This document shows, piece after piece, positions 1 through 12,994 of a stretch of DNA of 64,000 nucleotides (position 1 is the stretch's first letter; every line of letters begins with the position of its first letter). Source of the DNA: Pholis gunnellus (taxonomy: Eukaryota > Chordata > Actinopteri > Perciformes > Pholidae); NCBI GenBank assembly GCA_910591455.2, contig OU342808.1, forward strand, positions 15,191,404-15,255,403, given 5' to 3'. The position numbers and the translations under genes are program-made. The notes beneath the pieces are model-generated. The model made no database searches. It worked only from the letters and a program-made list of their open reading frames with translations, and was not told the DNA's origin.

Positions 1-1392
1 AGATTGGTTTGCTGAGCTCGCAGAGAGCTGCAGGGACGCGCCGTGGACCTCCTGAGAACTGTGACTAACGCGTCAGGAACACGCAGAGCGCATAGGCACA
101 CAGCCGCAGGAGTATGAACCAGACATGCAGACCACGACGCAGACTCATCGCGTGATCTAAGGGGAGGATGGGAATACCAGAAATTCTCACAGTGACATGA
201 CTAAGAACATCTACAACCAAATCCATCTGAATTTGAGACAATGTAATACTTTTTCAGGCCTTTTATTAGTAGATGTGTACTCATTAAGCCATTTTAAGGA
301 TCTGCTTACCAGCCTGATAAACACAGACAAAAAAAGACTTTCTGGACAGATCTGATTAATGTAATACTGGATAAAGTAACGGCAAGAAGGCATTCTTCAT
401 CTTTTTCTCTCATCTTCACTTTTGTTTGTTAAGGGTTTTTCTTTAAAATGATACGTGTTAACCTGCAATTATTTTTGCACACATCTTTAGTTTTAGTTAA
501 ACACGCCTGCAAAATGTAAGACAATTATTATGATGGGGTTTATGATCATCTTAGCCCGAAAAACACTTGTGAGATCCGGCCCTATGTACAGTAATATCTC
601 ATACTTTAGGTACAGTATGTCTTAAAGGAGCATTTACAACAGTGATACAGTATTTATTGGATGTGATACGTCTCAAACACTTCATCCAATAGACAGAAAA
701 CTAAGAGGCAGTATATAACAGAGGAGGGACAGAGGAGGACAGTAAATATAAAACCAAACCTCTCTTTTCAGACCTGATTAGAGCTGTATGCTCAAATGTA
801 AAATAGCTTAAATGCTATTGAATATGCTGCAATAAAATACTGTTTTATATCTTAGTGGCACTTAACCAATTAGATCGAACAGAAGCACAGTCTGCTGTTC
901 ACATTAATAATTTACCTGCACACTGGGAGGAGTTAACCAAAATGAGAAAGATGAGGCAACAATTCATCCCGGCCTTTAGAGGAATCCCCTGCTATATAAA
1001 GCATAATGATAATCCCTTGTGTTTAGGCCAGTCTGTGTAATTTTTAATAAGCACAGAAGTATCATGACTTTACACCATGCTCTCTCCATCTTAAAGTACT
1101 GCACAGCATTACTGGAGCTTAATTGTATGAGTTCAGACAGAGCCCTGCTAATAAGATCCAGAGCCTACTAATAAGAGCTTTAGTGGAGATAACTGTATGT
1201 GTAAAGGCAGGTTGGCCTTGCTTTATTAAAGGCTTGTAGTTTCACTCAGTCTGCCTACGGGGAGGTTGAACTGTATCCAACTGACTTTATGGACCCAATT
1301 GTCAAGATATTGAGTACTTCATACAGCGGACCATCAAATACTCTAAACTCCCCTCTGTCACACCACGTGTCTTTTGCTGCCACTTCTCTAAA

Positions 1393-1416
1393 TCTCTCTC
1401 TCTCTCTCTCTCTCTC
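1393..1416. repeat. (CT)n microsatellite
   Basis: An uninterrupted CT dinucleotide run of about 24 bp, followed by short CAC-rich sequence, within trpm3 intron sequence. Confidence 0.9.
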
Positions 1417-2124
1417 ACACAGGCTCACACACTCACTCCTTTTATTTTTTTATTCTGCTCCTGATCTGTTCTCCCCTCACCGTGTATTCCTGACTGTGCT
1501 GTGCCTTGTTGAGCTGCAGGCAGTAGCTTAGTTCTTCAGCGAAGGAGTCTAATCCAGTGTTTTAAAAAGCTCTCGGGCAGGATGTGACTGTTTCCATTTT
1601 ACACTAAAAGCCTTAACGCGTCTCATTCACTCACTCAGATGCAGAATGAGACTTGCATGTAAAATGACCCTCGTGTTGTTTCCCATAAAGGACCCCGTTC
1701 AAAAGTGAACAGAAATGAACGATGGAGACAGATGGAGTCGATAAAATACATGAAACATGTATACATAGAGGAAGTAATAGGGCTAGAGAGCAAGTGTCTG
1801 AGATGAAGATCAGGGAGTGATGCATGGGCCACAGAAATAATACATCTTGACTGTTACACATAAATTATGTAAAACATGTTCCTCTATCACTCTCTCCCTC
1901 TCCAAACTTGTTAAGTCTCTGTGGAATGAAATGTTCCTCTGATAGTTAATCAAATACATGTGGGTGTGTACCTCATGTGTTCACATGTATAGGTGTGTGT
2001 TTGAGAGAAGGCATGCCTGCAAACTCCAGCGGGCGGCGTGAGCGTCATATTCCTTGAAAAGGGAAGAGCAACCGTGATCAATATAAGCTACTGCAAAATC
2101 AATCGAAAGTATCGATCTATGAAT

Positions 2125-2126
<2 letters not shown>

Positions 2127-2185
<59 letters not shown>
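2127..2185. repeat. (TG)n microsatellite
   Basis: A nearly perfect TG run of about 59 bp. It reads as (CA)n on the trpm3 transcript strand. Confidence 0.95.
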
Positions 2186-2189
<4 letters not shown>

Positions 2190-2360
2190 GGGTTGGGGCA
2201 TGGGAAACATTGAATGAGGTGGTTGGGTTTAATTGCTATGTTTGCACTTGAGGAATTTTCAATTTTGTAACTCAATTTGGTCCATTTCCTTGCCTTTAGT
2301 ACTTAACAATTAGTTGCAGTGTAACAATTGCAGCCACTGCTATAGCTGTCTAGCTCTCTC

Positions 2361-2572
2361 TCTATCTTACTATGTCATACTTTAGTGCTGTGCTGCTGTT
2401 ACTTTGCTGATGAATTATTTTATGTGTTGCAGTGTGATATGTGGAGGGGAAACCAAGCTAGATATACACCTATAAATCACTTTTTGCTTGTGTGCAACAA
2501 TTGTAATGCCCCTTGACGGCTGTGTATAACATTACTTGTCTACTGCGTGTATAGATAATAAACTTGAACTTT
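2361..2572 (+). mobile_element. possible LINE-like 3' tail
   Basis: The segment ends in gataataaacttgaactt, which is the style of 3' end seen on several fish non-LTR retrotransposons (a short A-rich end without a long poly-A). No coding remnant is readable, so this rests on the terminal motif alone. Confidence 0.3.
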
Positions 2573-2984
2573 GGGATGCTGGCCACACTGGAAGCATTAA
2601 TGTAGTGCTGAGAAATGAGAAGCTGATGTGGTATAATAGCATATAGTTAAGTCTCATTCAGAAGGGATTGTTGACCTCAAGGGAAATTAATTTGATAAAT
2701 GGAAATTAAATTGAAAGATATACTTCAAACAAGATTAAAAGACACAATACATTTCATTAATTCATTGGCGATGGTAAGTGTCTTCCTGTAATTATTTGTC
2801 TGTGGCCACACAGTTAATGAGCAGCTGTGTTCATACTCATTGATTATTCTGCAGGTGTTGTATTATATTATATATTGTATGTTGGGCATATATTAGCATA
2901 AAATGTAGGAGATCTGAACTCATTGCAAGCTTGTCTGCAATAGCTTTAATTGCTGGTAGGCCACGAGAGCCACAACCGCCTCAC

Positions 2985-3350
2985 ATTTAAAGGAATACGT
3001 TGATATTTTGTGAAACACACTTGAAATACACTGTACAATAAATATGTAGCTAAAACCAGCAAAATCGTCCAAAAAGCACCGCTAAAGCTCTCGAATGAAA
3101 TTTATATCTTGTTTAATCCAACCAAAAACCGGAAAGTGGAAATAAGTTAGTGGACCAAGCCAGTGAATACTGGACTTATAGTATATTGGGCAGGCATTGA
3201 TAAGAGGACCCCATACTCTTTCTCCTAAAACTGTAAGAAAGCAATTGTTTGATAAGCTAATGTAACATAAAGACTTAATGCTGCAAGTTGGCTTTCGAGT
3301 CTTCCTGCCACGCAATGATCAAAAATTGCTTAATGGAGCTTTAAAAGGGA
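2985..3350. repeat. possible degenerate MITE-like element
   Basis: The left end (tttaaaggaatacgttgatat) resembles the TTAAAGGAATAGTTCGACATTTT terminus of an abundant fish non-autonomous DNA element, recalled from general knowledge. The right end near 3340 (gctttaaaaggg) is only loosely compatible with an inverted terminus. The call is weak and the boundaries are approximate. Confidence 0.3.
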
Positions 3351-3600
3351 AAAAATAAGGATAGATGTTTATGTTTTATTCCCAAGCTATGAACTGCAAA
3401 AGTAAAAACAAACTTGTGTGTTTCGAACATGCACCCAAACTGGGACAGTGAGAGGAATGCTTTCTGAAACGATATCATCCTCCATTTATGTACAGAAGCT
3501 TCCAAACAACAACATCACTGGAGGGAGACAGTGAAATGGAAGCCATTAACAGTACTGTACATTCTTGCTCCAGCACACGCACATGAATGCACACACCCAC

Positions 3601-3673
3601 CTTTTAGTAATGCTGTGAGGATGGCAAGGTCAATGTCCTGATGACCCTCCGACCCCATCCGGAAAACTGTTAT
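3601..3673 (-). CDS. trpm3: trpm3 coding exon H (last one in window)
   Basis: This 73-nt exon encodes residues 365-388 of the visible product plus one base of the next codon. Its reading begins ITVFRMGSEGHQDIDLAI and ends in ...LTALLK. It directly continues the ...KKKEL end of the exon at 13332, as in the TRPM family, where this is part of the cytosolic N-terminal MHR region of the channel subunit. Splice signals on the minus strand are a pyrimidine-containing acceptor ending ctctcag before ATA and a donor AAAAG|GTGGGT. The exon is phase 0 at its 5' end and phase 1 at its 3' end. The protein continues left of the window. Assignment to trpm3 rather than trpm1 rests mainly on the other exons, because TRPM1 has a very similar GQQDIEMAI segment here. 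Confidence 0.93.
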
Positions 3674-5650
3674 CTGAGAGACAACGAGAGAAAGAGACAG
3701 ACGCAGAGAGAACGAGTGAGAAAAAGGTGCATTAATTCTACACCAAGCCAAATTGTTTGAAAGCTAACTCTATTACTTCTATTGATGTTTGATTGAATGC
3801 ATCAAGGCTTATAGCATAACAAATGAAGTCACTTCTTGAGAGAGAGAGCGCTCTTATTTGCTGGATTAAACGTCTTCACTGAAAAACACTGAGGTGCAGG
3901 AGGAGAAGAGAGGTATTGTATAGCTCTGATGTAATGTACTGTATCTCCTCTCCAGCCTCTCTTCTCTTCTTGTCGGGAGGGAATGAAGGGATTCACTGAG
4001 AAGGCAACCGAGGGGAGCGAGAGTAAAAACATAGAGAGAGCTCAAATGAAACCTAGTAATGCTCTCCATTACCAAAGATCATTTTGCTCGTTTTCTTTTT
4101 CTGTTTCAAACATTTTTTGGAAAAGGCTTTCAGGAAAATATTTTACACTATGGCCACTTGAAGCTTTCGCCTGTGTAGTCTGACATGTCTTTTAGCTGCA
4201 TTTTTTATATCCTGCATGAGATGAACTAATCTGCTGAGAGGGAAATCTGAGAAATGGGGCAGCTTTTCTGGAATTTTTGTTTCTGTAAAATACAGCATGC
4301 GCGTGTTCACCCGTGTGCATGTGTGTGGGCATACATGCTCGTATGTGTGCACGCGTGAAGGGCACCTTGTGGATGTCGTCAACGAGAAAATGCGTGTTCC
4401 GAATGCCTGATGAGCTATTCCTCTAATCCCTCCCTCCACCCATCCATCTCCTCCCACCTCCCTCTCTTCCCTGCAGTCCATCTCCCTTCCCATCTCCCCC
4501 CTCTAAATGGCTTCACTTCGTGGAGCTCTGGGAATCTGCGGGCTTTGCTGCTGCTTTCCCTTGGGCAATGCTGCAATGTTGTGGGGCTAACCCTCTTTCT
4601 CCCTCTCTAGTCACACAATCTAAATGCACAACAGTAATTCAATTTACATCGATGATTTACAGTATCTTTTACGTTAGCTCATTCATCATTTGTACACCAT
4701 ATGCTGATGACATTTTGGCTCCTCCCTGAGAGAGAAATGAGTGTGGCATCATGAAACACTAGGGTAGATAACCTTGGGCACAAGCTAGCTTGACCAACGG
4801 CACACCACAAAAAAATCATCTCATCTGCATGCCAAATTACCTCTTACACAGCCTTTGGCAGTTGCACTGCCTGTTATTTAGAGGCAGTTTGGTTGATTTC
4901 TTTCCCCCACCTGCAGTCTGCAAAGGCCCGCCCCACTCTGCCTCTGATCGGCTAGTACTCGTTGCTTTCTTCACAGAATGTGTTAAGCTTATTGCTGATG
5001 AACAAGACTGGTGGAAGTTTCAATCACTAATAGGGGGAGCATCAAAGTGTGTGTGCGCGTATGTGTGTGTGTGTGACGGTCACTATCAGCCTGTGTAATC
5101 AAAGGGCCTTTCTCCAGGCGAAATAGGAGTGCAATGGGATGTGAAGGTATCGATTGAGGACTTCATGAGCGGGGACACCAATGAGTCGCTGGTGCAGTGT
5201 GTAATGTGTTCATGTGCTTCTTTGAGTTAAGTTATAGTGTGTGTGTGCGTGTAGTTGTTTTGGAATGCTGCAGCCAGTGGCTGGATTATTATTTGCTAGA
5301 ATGCATCTTTCGCCTTCACTCTAATGGATGTTAACAACACATTTAGGGAGCCATCTGCTGAACACACATGCAATACTGTGATCTAACCAAGCGTGTGTGT
5401 TTGAGCGTTTAAAACAGTGTGTTTAAGACAGTGTGATTTGTTCTGTGTGTGCTCTTATGTCGTGAGTGTAAATTGATTGCAAAGCTGTGACTTTCTAACA
5501 ATGTCAGTGTAAGAAATAACCATCTATCATTTTTAAGGGTGTCCTCATGAGTGAGCCTAATTTCACCTAATCAGTACAGAATCCTGTCCTGGCCACTTGT
5601 TCATTATACCCTGTAGTTATCGTTATAGCTGATTGGAGAGTTCACTTACA

Positions 5651-5651
<1 letters not shown>

Positions 5652-5689
<38 letters not shown>
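5652..5689. repeat. (AC)n microsatellite
   Basis: An uninterrupted AC run of about 38 bp within the trpm3 intron. Confidence 0.95.
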
Positions 5690-5691
<2 letters not shown>

Positions 5692-6794
5692 CTCGTGGCT
5701 GCCTTCAGGACAAAAGATGGATCACAGTGTGATAGAAGAAAGATGATGATTATTGAAGACATTTGCCATTGTTTCTATTCTCCCCTCTCTCTCCAGGCTT
5801 TATCTCCACTCCCTTTCTTCCACCTATTCTCTTTCTGCCCCCCACCTACTACAACTAGTCTAACATCATCCTCCCACTGGCATGCCTACCACCCCAACTC
5901 CCCCCTTCCCACATTTGCCTGCTTCCTCCTTACTGCTTCCTCCCTTTTCCCTTCCTCCAATCACACCTCCAAGGTGACCCTGTGGATATGTTCTACCTGT
6001 TATCACAAAGGCTCTACAATACAGAGGCTGAGCAACACAGCCGCTATGACAACGCAAGGTTGTGAATTTAATCTCTACGATCACACAGGGTCAATAAGCG
6101 TGTGCACGAGGTAAACAGTCGGCCTCTCCCTCATCTGTTTTCTTCCTCTTGTACAAGCAAAGGTGCTCTCGAGTACTTACTGTGAGCAAACACGTTTATT
6201 GAAAGGGTAGGCACAGCTTCGTCGTAGTTTTGTACTAACGGCATAAGCTCACCCATCCATTGTTTAACATTACATTTTCCCTGTCTTTGGTCAAAACTGT
6301 ATCCTAACATATCTTAATATTCTGAATGTATTTTGGCCTCAACACCGACAATCATCACCTGAGGGGTCAACATGCAAGGGACAGGGCACTGACTCGTGTC
6401 TGTCGCACTCCATCAAGAAGTTGACAAGAATAGAGGAGGGAGGAAAAGACCGGGAACGATAAGAGAGAAAAGTGGAGGCAGGGATCAGGAAGAAAGACGT
6501 GAGGCAGCAGGAGAGAGAAAGCATGTGTAACGATAAGGACACAGAAGGAAGGAGATTCGGTGTTGACAAATTCAAATGAAAAAGGAAGAGGCAGTGCAAT
6601 CTTTCTCAGTGTGACTGGGATCTGTTGGAGGATTCCAACATCTTCAGAGACGCTAAGCTACGAGCTTAGAAGAGGATCAGAAAACATGCTCTTCACGCTG
6701 CAGTGAGCCAAGCTGATTGGAAAACATTCATCTTCATTTAACAGGCAAAGACCCTGCTCGTGCTGCTACATGTACATACTGTACAAGACCCCTT

Positions 6795-6820
6795 ACACAC
6801 ACACACACACACACACACAC
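6795..6820. repeat. (AC)n microsatellite
   Basis: An uninterrupted AC run of about 26 bp within the trpm3 intron. Confidence 0.93.
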
Positions 6821-7411
6821 TCATATAGTCCACAAATGTTTCCAAAGCATCCTCTGTGGTCCATACATTTAGAATGGTTAGCAGTTCAGATCTGTCAAAG
6901 CTCTGCTAATGTGTGAATTTGAGCATAACATATTTAGATGAATATTTATTACCTTCTGGAATAAACCATAGACCAACAGGGTTAAGCAGCACAGCCAAAG
7001 CAGAGAAAAGAGAGACATACGTTTCTCTATTCATGACATTTTAAACTGATAACTGCCCTGCTGATAATCATCCAAGGCATTGTCTTTCTTCAAGAATATA
7101 TCTGTGTTTGTGGCTGAAACTCCCTAATGTACCTCAGTTTCACATGTGCTCTCCACCCAAACTATTTGTTTTCCTTCTCTTCTTATGTCATTTCCTGCCC
7201 ACTTTCCCCTCTCTCCCTAAATCTGTCCCTCCATCTCTCTCATGGTCCATTGAAGTCACTCTGTCCTTCTCCTCATCATCCTCCCACTCGTTTCTCTTGT
7301 CAGAAAGGGGGAGGAACATTGCGGGTGGGTGGTTCCTCCTCAATATTTAATCTGAATTAAACATTTAAGGACTATTCTACACTCAATTATTCATACCAAA
7401 TAATCATCTTG

Positions 7412-7433
7412 CCCCCCCCCCACCCCCCCTCCC
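7412..7433. repeat. C-rich low-complexity tract
   Basis: Ten C, then A, six C, T and CCC. The transcript strand carries the G-rich complement. Confidence 0.9.
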
Positions 7434-9039
7434 ATCACAAATGTGTGAAGTGCGAAGGGCTGAGAGTGAGAGATGGGGAGGTGGAATGAGGTACTTCTCT
7501 CTTAATTAGACCTAGAATTGGATTAACACATTTCTAGCAAAAAAAGAAAAAGAGTTGCATGACAACAGGCCTTGCTGATATTTAAAGGCACTGGTTCACA
7601 CGCAGCCTGTAGTATCTTCAGTGTGCTGGTTTGACATTTATATAAAATGATTTAACCTTTATGTTGAAGGGATAAAAGAAACAAGATAAGTGATCTGAAT
7701 ACATGAGGTAGATAACTACCCTTATCATCCAGACAAGTTGATTCAAATGTGGCCGATGCTTTCTTTTAGTATTCTCTTTCAATGCAGTTTCATAACACAC
7801 CATCTATGTTACCCTCGAGTAAAACTAAAGAGCTTGCAAATCATTCATTGATTAGCTTAACAATTATTTCCCATACCTTCCTTCTCCGACTTGGAACCTA
7901 AAATTCTATCATTTATCAGAACAGATTTTTTTCTTTGGTAGATGATCCAATGAAAGCATAAAGCAGGTAATTGGTACTATTGTTTGTAGCTGCAAAGAGC
8001 CCTTCCCAGTTTTATAATTTACTGCCTAACTGATTTCACAGCAACATATTAATGATAAAATGTATCATCTGGCATCTTGAAATGACAATATTAAGGTATA
8101 TTGAGGCTTGAATAAAACTGTTCCACTTTTGGTAAAACAAGGATAAAAACATAAAACACAGAGGTACACACGTACATATACATTTCAGTGTGTACTTACA
8201 ATGGATCACAAGTTTATTGCCTTTTGATACAAAGCATAAATAGCCCTCAGTATGATAAACAAAGCAGAGGCAACAGGGAAATAACTGAAGCACAAAATGT
8301 CTACATGAATAAACCAACATGCTGAAAGACACATCCACTCTTTAATCATCCTACTTCTCTTTGCTGCTTCCTGTTTAGTGCTGGAGAAATTATTATAAAA
8401 CTATTGGTTGTTGACGATGTAAATGTAAAATAAAACATGAACGATTTCATTAGACGGTCAAGATGAGAAAAATACAGATTTAAGACGGCTCGGACTAGGT
8501 TTTAAGACAGTAAAATCTCATGAAAAGTAATTTGGTGTAAGGCCGGCATTAAGCAGACACTCTCACAGCCAGTCACCTTTAGTCTTTCTCTTTTCCTCCT
8601 ATTCTTTGGCTTTCCTGCTGCAGAGCCAGAAAAATGAAACCGCAGGCGAGCTGGCACACAGACAAACACACAGTTTCATTCTCTCCCCTCTCACACACTT
8701 ACCCCTTTCGGCCCGCAGCACTGACCCAGGATAAACCCACATGTGCTGCCAGTGTAAATGAGTCAACGCAATGTTTTTCTGACCCTGCTCCTGATCTGAG
8801 AGTTAACATGCGTTTGACACTACTTGGCTTTGGTATACAAGGTAAACACAGGTGTCTACAATTATTATTGTTTTGGGATTGTAGTACTATAGAACTAATA
8901 TGATTTCACTGCATCCCAATAGTAGGTATTGACTGCAAAGTCTAGACATCGCAAGTCTTGTGTTACACTCTTACACACATACTCACACACTTATACTCTG
9001 CTCTGCTCTACTTTGCAGCCAATCACTTAATAACCTACT

Positions 9040-9450
9040 CAGCAGAGTAGATTGGCTGTAATCTGCTGACCCTCCAGGACCCCGAGGCGGAGCAAGAAAG
9101 ATTATAGCCGACCCCTCTCACCCTGGACACAAACTCTTTGAGTCCCTTCCCTCTGTCAGGAGGCTTCGGTCCATCAGGACCAAGACCTCACGCCACAGAA
9201 ACTGACCCCCACTGACCCGGACTCTTACATCCCCAGGACAGTTACTTGCAGTTACACACCCTTGAACAACTCTTCTCTTAAATATAAACTTGACACTTTA
9301 ATAACATACATGTTTGAACGTACATTAAATGTGTTTGTTTGTTTATTATATTCTGTATTTTTAAATGATAGCGTTTAATGATGCACTATTTGTTTTTTGT
9401 CACGCACCAATCACCGAAGCCAATAGCAATAAACCGTTTCTGATTCTGAT
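9040..9450 (+). mobile_element. 5'-truncated L2-like LINE fragment
   Basis: Plus-strand frame from 9095 reads RKIIADPSHPGHKLFESLP, then SVRRLRSIRTKTSRHRN, then stop. This is the typical C-terminal tail of L2-type non-LTR retrotransposon ORF2 in fish (family form roughly ...I.DPSHP.H.LF..LPS.RR.RS...). Upstream, the match fades near 9040 with frame breaks. Downstream is an AT-rich 3' UTR ending in ttctgattctgatg near 9450, a short 3-bp-shifted repeat tail as L2 elements have. The copy is badly truncated and cannot be active. It lies antisense to trpm3. Confidence 0.75.
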
Positions 9451-11387
9451 GTCATCTGTAGAGACTCTTGAACAGGAGTGTGTTGAATAACTTTTAAAAG
9501 TCAAAAGAAATAGAAGAAATTCACCAATTCTCCTGCAATGTCTGTCATTTTAGTCTCCAGATTAAATATTGCAAACTCATCAATCCTGCGCAGGTACTGC
9601 CGGTACAAGAAGGCATATCGTGACAGTACAACACAGAAGACCATGTACATAGCAGTTAGTAGACTAGACATGAACAGTTTGATCACCATGCAGGAGCATT
9701 TGAATGCTGCCGAGCTTCTTTTTATTTTGTGTCTATCCATTCTGTTTGAACACAGTATTTCTGCACAGCTGCAGAAAGGCAAGTCTAATATTATGAGTAT
9801 TATACTAGAATGAGATTCTAATGGTTGCTGCATAGGATTGTTTCCTGACTAGTGTGATCAAAACATTACAATAACTCCAGAGAATTATAAAGTCAAAAAC
9901 TATGACAACAGACATTCAAAGCTTCATTCAAAAATCTTGAAGTAAGCTGACATTCAGTACAGCCTTACTACATGTATTAAGTTGTCCTGTAGTATTATAA
10001 TATCTGAGAATTGAAAAGTGGTTCAGTCTGATCTGAGGTCAAGTGGGTGACTTTAACACAGGTTGTATTAGTATGGTGACCCAGCCGAACACGTTTCACC
10101 TTGAAATATGAAATAGGCCAAGCCATACATGTTCTGGTTTCACAAATAAAATCAGTTGACCACACAGGGAAACATGTTTGTTCCATTTTATTTGGGTCTA
10201 CAGCCGATCCATGACAAGAGTGTTTCCGGTTTTGCATGAGACAATGGGAACCCTCTCTTTTGCTCACTCTCATGTTATTCCTTCCTCCCTTACAGTTACT
10301 GCCCTCCAATCACACGTGCATAAACACTTCAATCAGTGGCTTTCTGAGTGTGATCAGGAGGGAACCCTGATCAGTCTAATAAATAGCAGGCTGGTGAAAT
10401 GACTTCAGTGAGACAGAGGGAGAGAGGTGCCAGACAGCAGCGAGTTTCATCTATCTCTCTCTCTCTTTTTCTCCAACCGCTACCAAAGTTGGCTTTTTGA
10501 GACTGTGCATGGTGTATGGGCACTAATGATTGCAGTACATGCTCACTGAGAAAAGCCTGAGTTATTATGGAAGATATACAAGGAAGAGGATTGCTTCAAC
10601 TGAATACATTACCATAGAGTATGCTGTCAAATTGTTATGTCATTGGTAAATGTTTGATGTCATTGTTAAGATTATAAACCACAAATGACACATTCATACA
10701 TACTACATGATGTACAGCATCCTGGTTATGATTACCCATCACACTGTTGGATTTTCCTGCTCTTGCACCCTTCTATCTGTGATCATACAGATCTATTAAT
10801 TAGACAAAGTTACACACTGGCTGCATAGCCCTTCTTTTGCCCCATGACGAGTAGTGTAACCCCAAATGTCTGCATTTTAACTGTGGTTAGCATGTTAAAG
10901 AACACTTTCTTCCTGGCAGTAAATGGATTATCAGACAAATACCTAATTGTCCTGTAAAACACAGGAATATTAATACAAGGGTGGAACAGTTGGTGGACAT
11001 ATAATATTGCCAAAATCCACTTTCAGTGTTCGGTTGCAGAGGTAACAGTGTTTTAAGTTCAGAGAGAGGCAGAATCAGATTATCTGGCCCGTACAGCTGC
11101 TCCTGCTGAATGATTCACACATTGTTCTGCTCTGGTGTATTGTATTCAGACGAAGCATCAGTGTGAGCATCAGACAGCCACTGGAACCCCACTGGCAACA
11201 CAATCAATCCACTTACACGCTGCACAACCATGACCAAAGCTGCGCTGCCTGCAAAATACTCTGTGCATGTTTTTGTGAGTGCACTTTGTGTGCAAATGCT
11301 TTTGATTTTTTTTTTGTGTGTTACTCATTTTCCTGCAATTGCTATATTAACTGAAACTCAGAATAAAATGATTATTCTACAGTATTT

Positions 11388-12075
11388 TTTAGGGCTGCAC
11401 AATATTGGAATGTATATATCTGAAATATAAATATATTGTGATGTGAAAAAAAACAGGAATATTCAGCCTAAATTTTGTACACCTTGAATTTAAATGCATC
11501 AATATGTTGCACTTTAAGAACAAAATTAAGAGGCTAGATAAACAATGTTGTCCACTTTCAATGTTTGTGCTCTAGCAAACTATTGTATCATTAACACATT
11601 GGTTGTATAGATATGAAAGGCGATGACACAGCAAATAAGTAACACCCACAAAGCAGTTTAACAAAAAGGGCTCTGTGTTTCAAGACGGGTCAGGTGGGTT
11701 GGCGACGTCACCGCAGAGTGCGTACTGAGGACATTCTGCCCCGGTTGACAGTCGCGCCGCAGGGAGAGGGTGCAACACTAAAAGCCCATGGCCGAGTGGC
11801 GAGGTCAGAGCGAGGGGCGCTGTAAAGTTGAGGCAGACTGCGCCGACCCAACTCATCGAGAAGTTTGAAAATACATACGGTGCATTATGAAACTGTGGCG
11901 GGTCTAACATGACGACCCTGTAGGTAATGGAAACACAGGATAAATCATGGAAAATGTGAAGCGTGGGAGTTTTCCTTTTGTATCAAGCAGCAAAAAAGTT
12001 ACATGACAAGTTTGAGTGACGATAGTGCATGCGCAAATCGCAATGTTGATGCTTAAACGATATATCGTGCAGAAG
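11388..12075. mobile_element. degenerate DNA transposon with GGGCTGCAC-type ends
   Basis: The left end reads agggctgcacaatattgg and the right end reads acgatatatcgtgcagaag. Inverted, the right end gives cttctgcacgatatatcgt, so the two form an imperfect terminal inverted repeat of the TAGGGCTGCACGATAT type common in fish genomes. Just inside the right end, gcgcaaatcgcaatgttgatgc matches that family's style. The interior from about 11660 to 11910 is clearly GC- and CpG-richer than the flanks, which suggests inserted foreign sequence. No transposase frame is readable. The superfamily is uncertain, possibly hAT-like. Confidence 0.55.
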
Positions 12076-12951
12076 AGTATTTTTACAAACTGGGAAGATT
12101 ATTGCATGGTAAATACCTGGTTACGTCATTTTAAACCTCTCAGCCATTGTGTTTCAAGATCTTAAGCTGAATTCTAGCTCAGCACTTTTACTTCTAAAAA
12201 GGTAAAAAAAATAAATACGGCTTAGGTATGATACTATTTACAAATGTACTAGCAAAATGCTACTGGCAACCAGCAGTACCAGCAGTACCAACAGTCACTG
12301 ATCTGGCAAATATCCCCTCCCCTACAAAGGCATTGTACACTACGTTCAAAGTGAGTTGAGGCGAGAGCAACCAAGTGGTAAATAAGTTAGTGATGCTGCA
12401 CAACTAAGATACAGTAAAAGCTGCTAGCTGTTTGTTTTGTGGGTTTTGTGGTTTGCGTGTGGGTGTTTGCATGCTGTGGTGCACACTTTCAATCACAATG
12501 TGTGAGCCATATAGAGCAATGTGGCAAGAAAGCCACACGCCCACTGCTACTGTGATCAAATGTACCATGATGAAAACGTACACACACGGACAAGATTGTC
12601 ACCTCTGCACTTACAGCAGTCAACAGCATTATCAAGAGGTCACTTTCATATGTCGGACAGTTCTCTAAAGGGACTGGGAATTAAACACTGCCAAAGGGGA
12701 AAAACTCTCAAGGTGGAGGCCATTTGTTCCCAAACGTCATCTGAATATATTTACATCCACTTAACATTGTCATGCATAAAAGATGGATTAATACTTGCTT
12801 CAATACAAGTTTCATGATGAGCAAGCTTCAATTCACAAATTAATTTGTTCCTCCTTCACATATTTTTCATTTTTGGGCTTCTTTATACAGCAGAGACATC
12901 AAAGCTTGAATGATTGGTGATATTACTGCTGATATTATTGGTGGTTTAACG

Positions 12952-12957
12952 GTGTGT

Positions 12958-12991
<34 letters not shown>
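12952..12991. repeat. (GT)n microsatellite
   Basis: A GT run with one TA interruption, about 340 bp downstream (in transcript sense) of exon G. It reads as CA repeats in the pre-mRNA. Confidence 0.93.

Positions 12992-12994
<3 letters not shown>

Larger units (their letters stand above)
1..3600 (-). other. trpm3: trpm3 intron (3' part of window, incomplete)
   Basis: This is intron sequence downstream of the exon at 3601-3673, running off the left edge. The next TRPM3 exon expected from the family (starting around an ANASAPDQLSLALAWN-like segment) was looked for on the minus strand and not seen, so it lies outside the window. The stretch holds a CT run (1393-1416), a long TG microsatellite (2127-2185), a possible LINE-like 3' tail ending near 2570 (gataataaacttgaactt) and a possible degenerate MITE from about 2985 (tttaaaggaatacgttgatattttg). 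Bases 1-180 are somewhat richer in GC and CpG than the rest, but no exon can be recognised there. Confidence 0.8.

Noticed and set aside
1..3600. Possible next trpm3 exon (APDQLSLALAWNRVDIA-type)
   Set aside because: The minus strand was read for this motif and its splice context and no match was found. It must lie outside the window.
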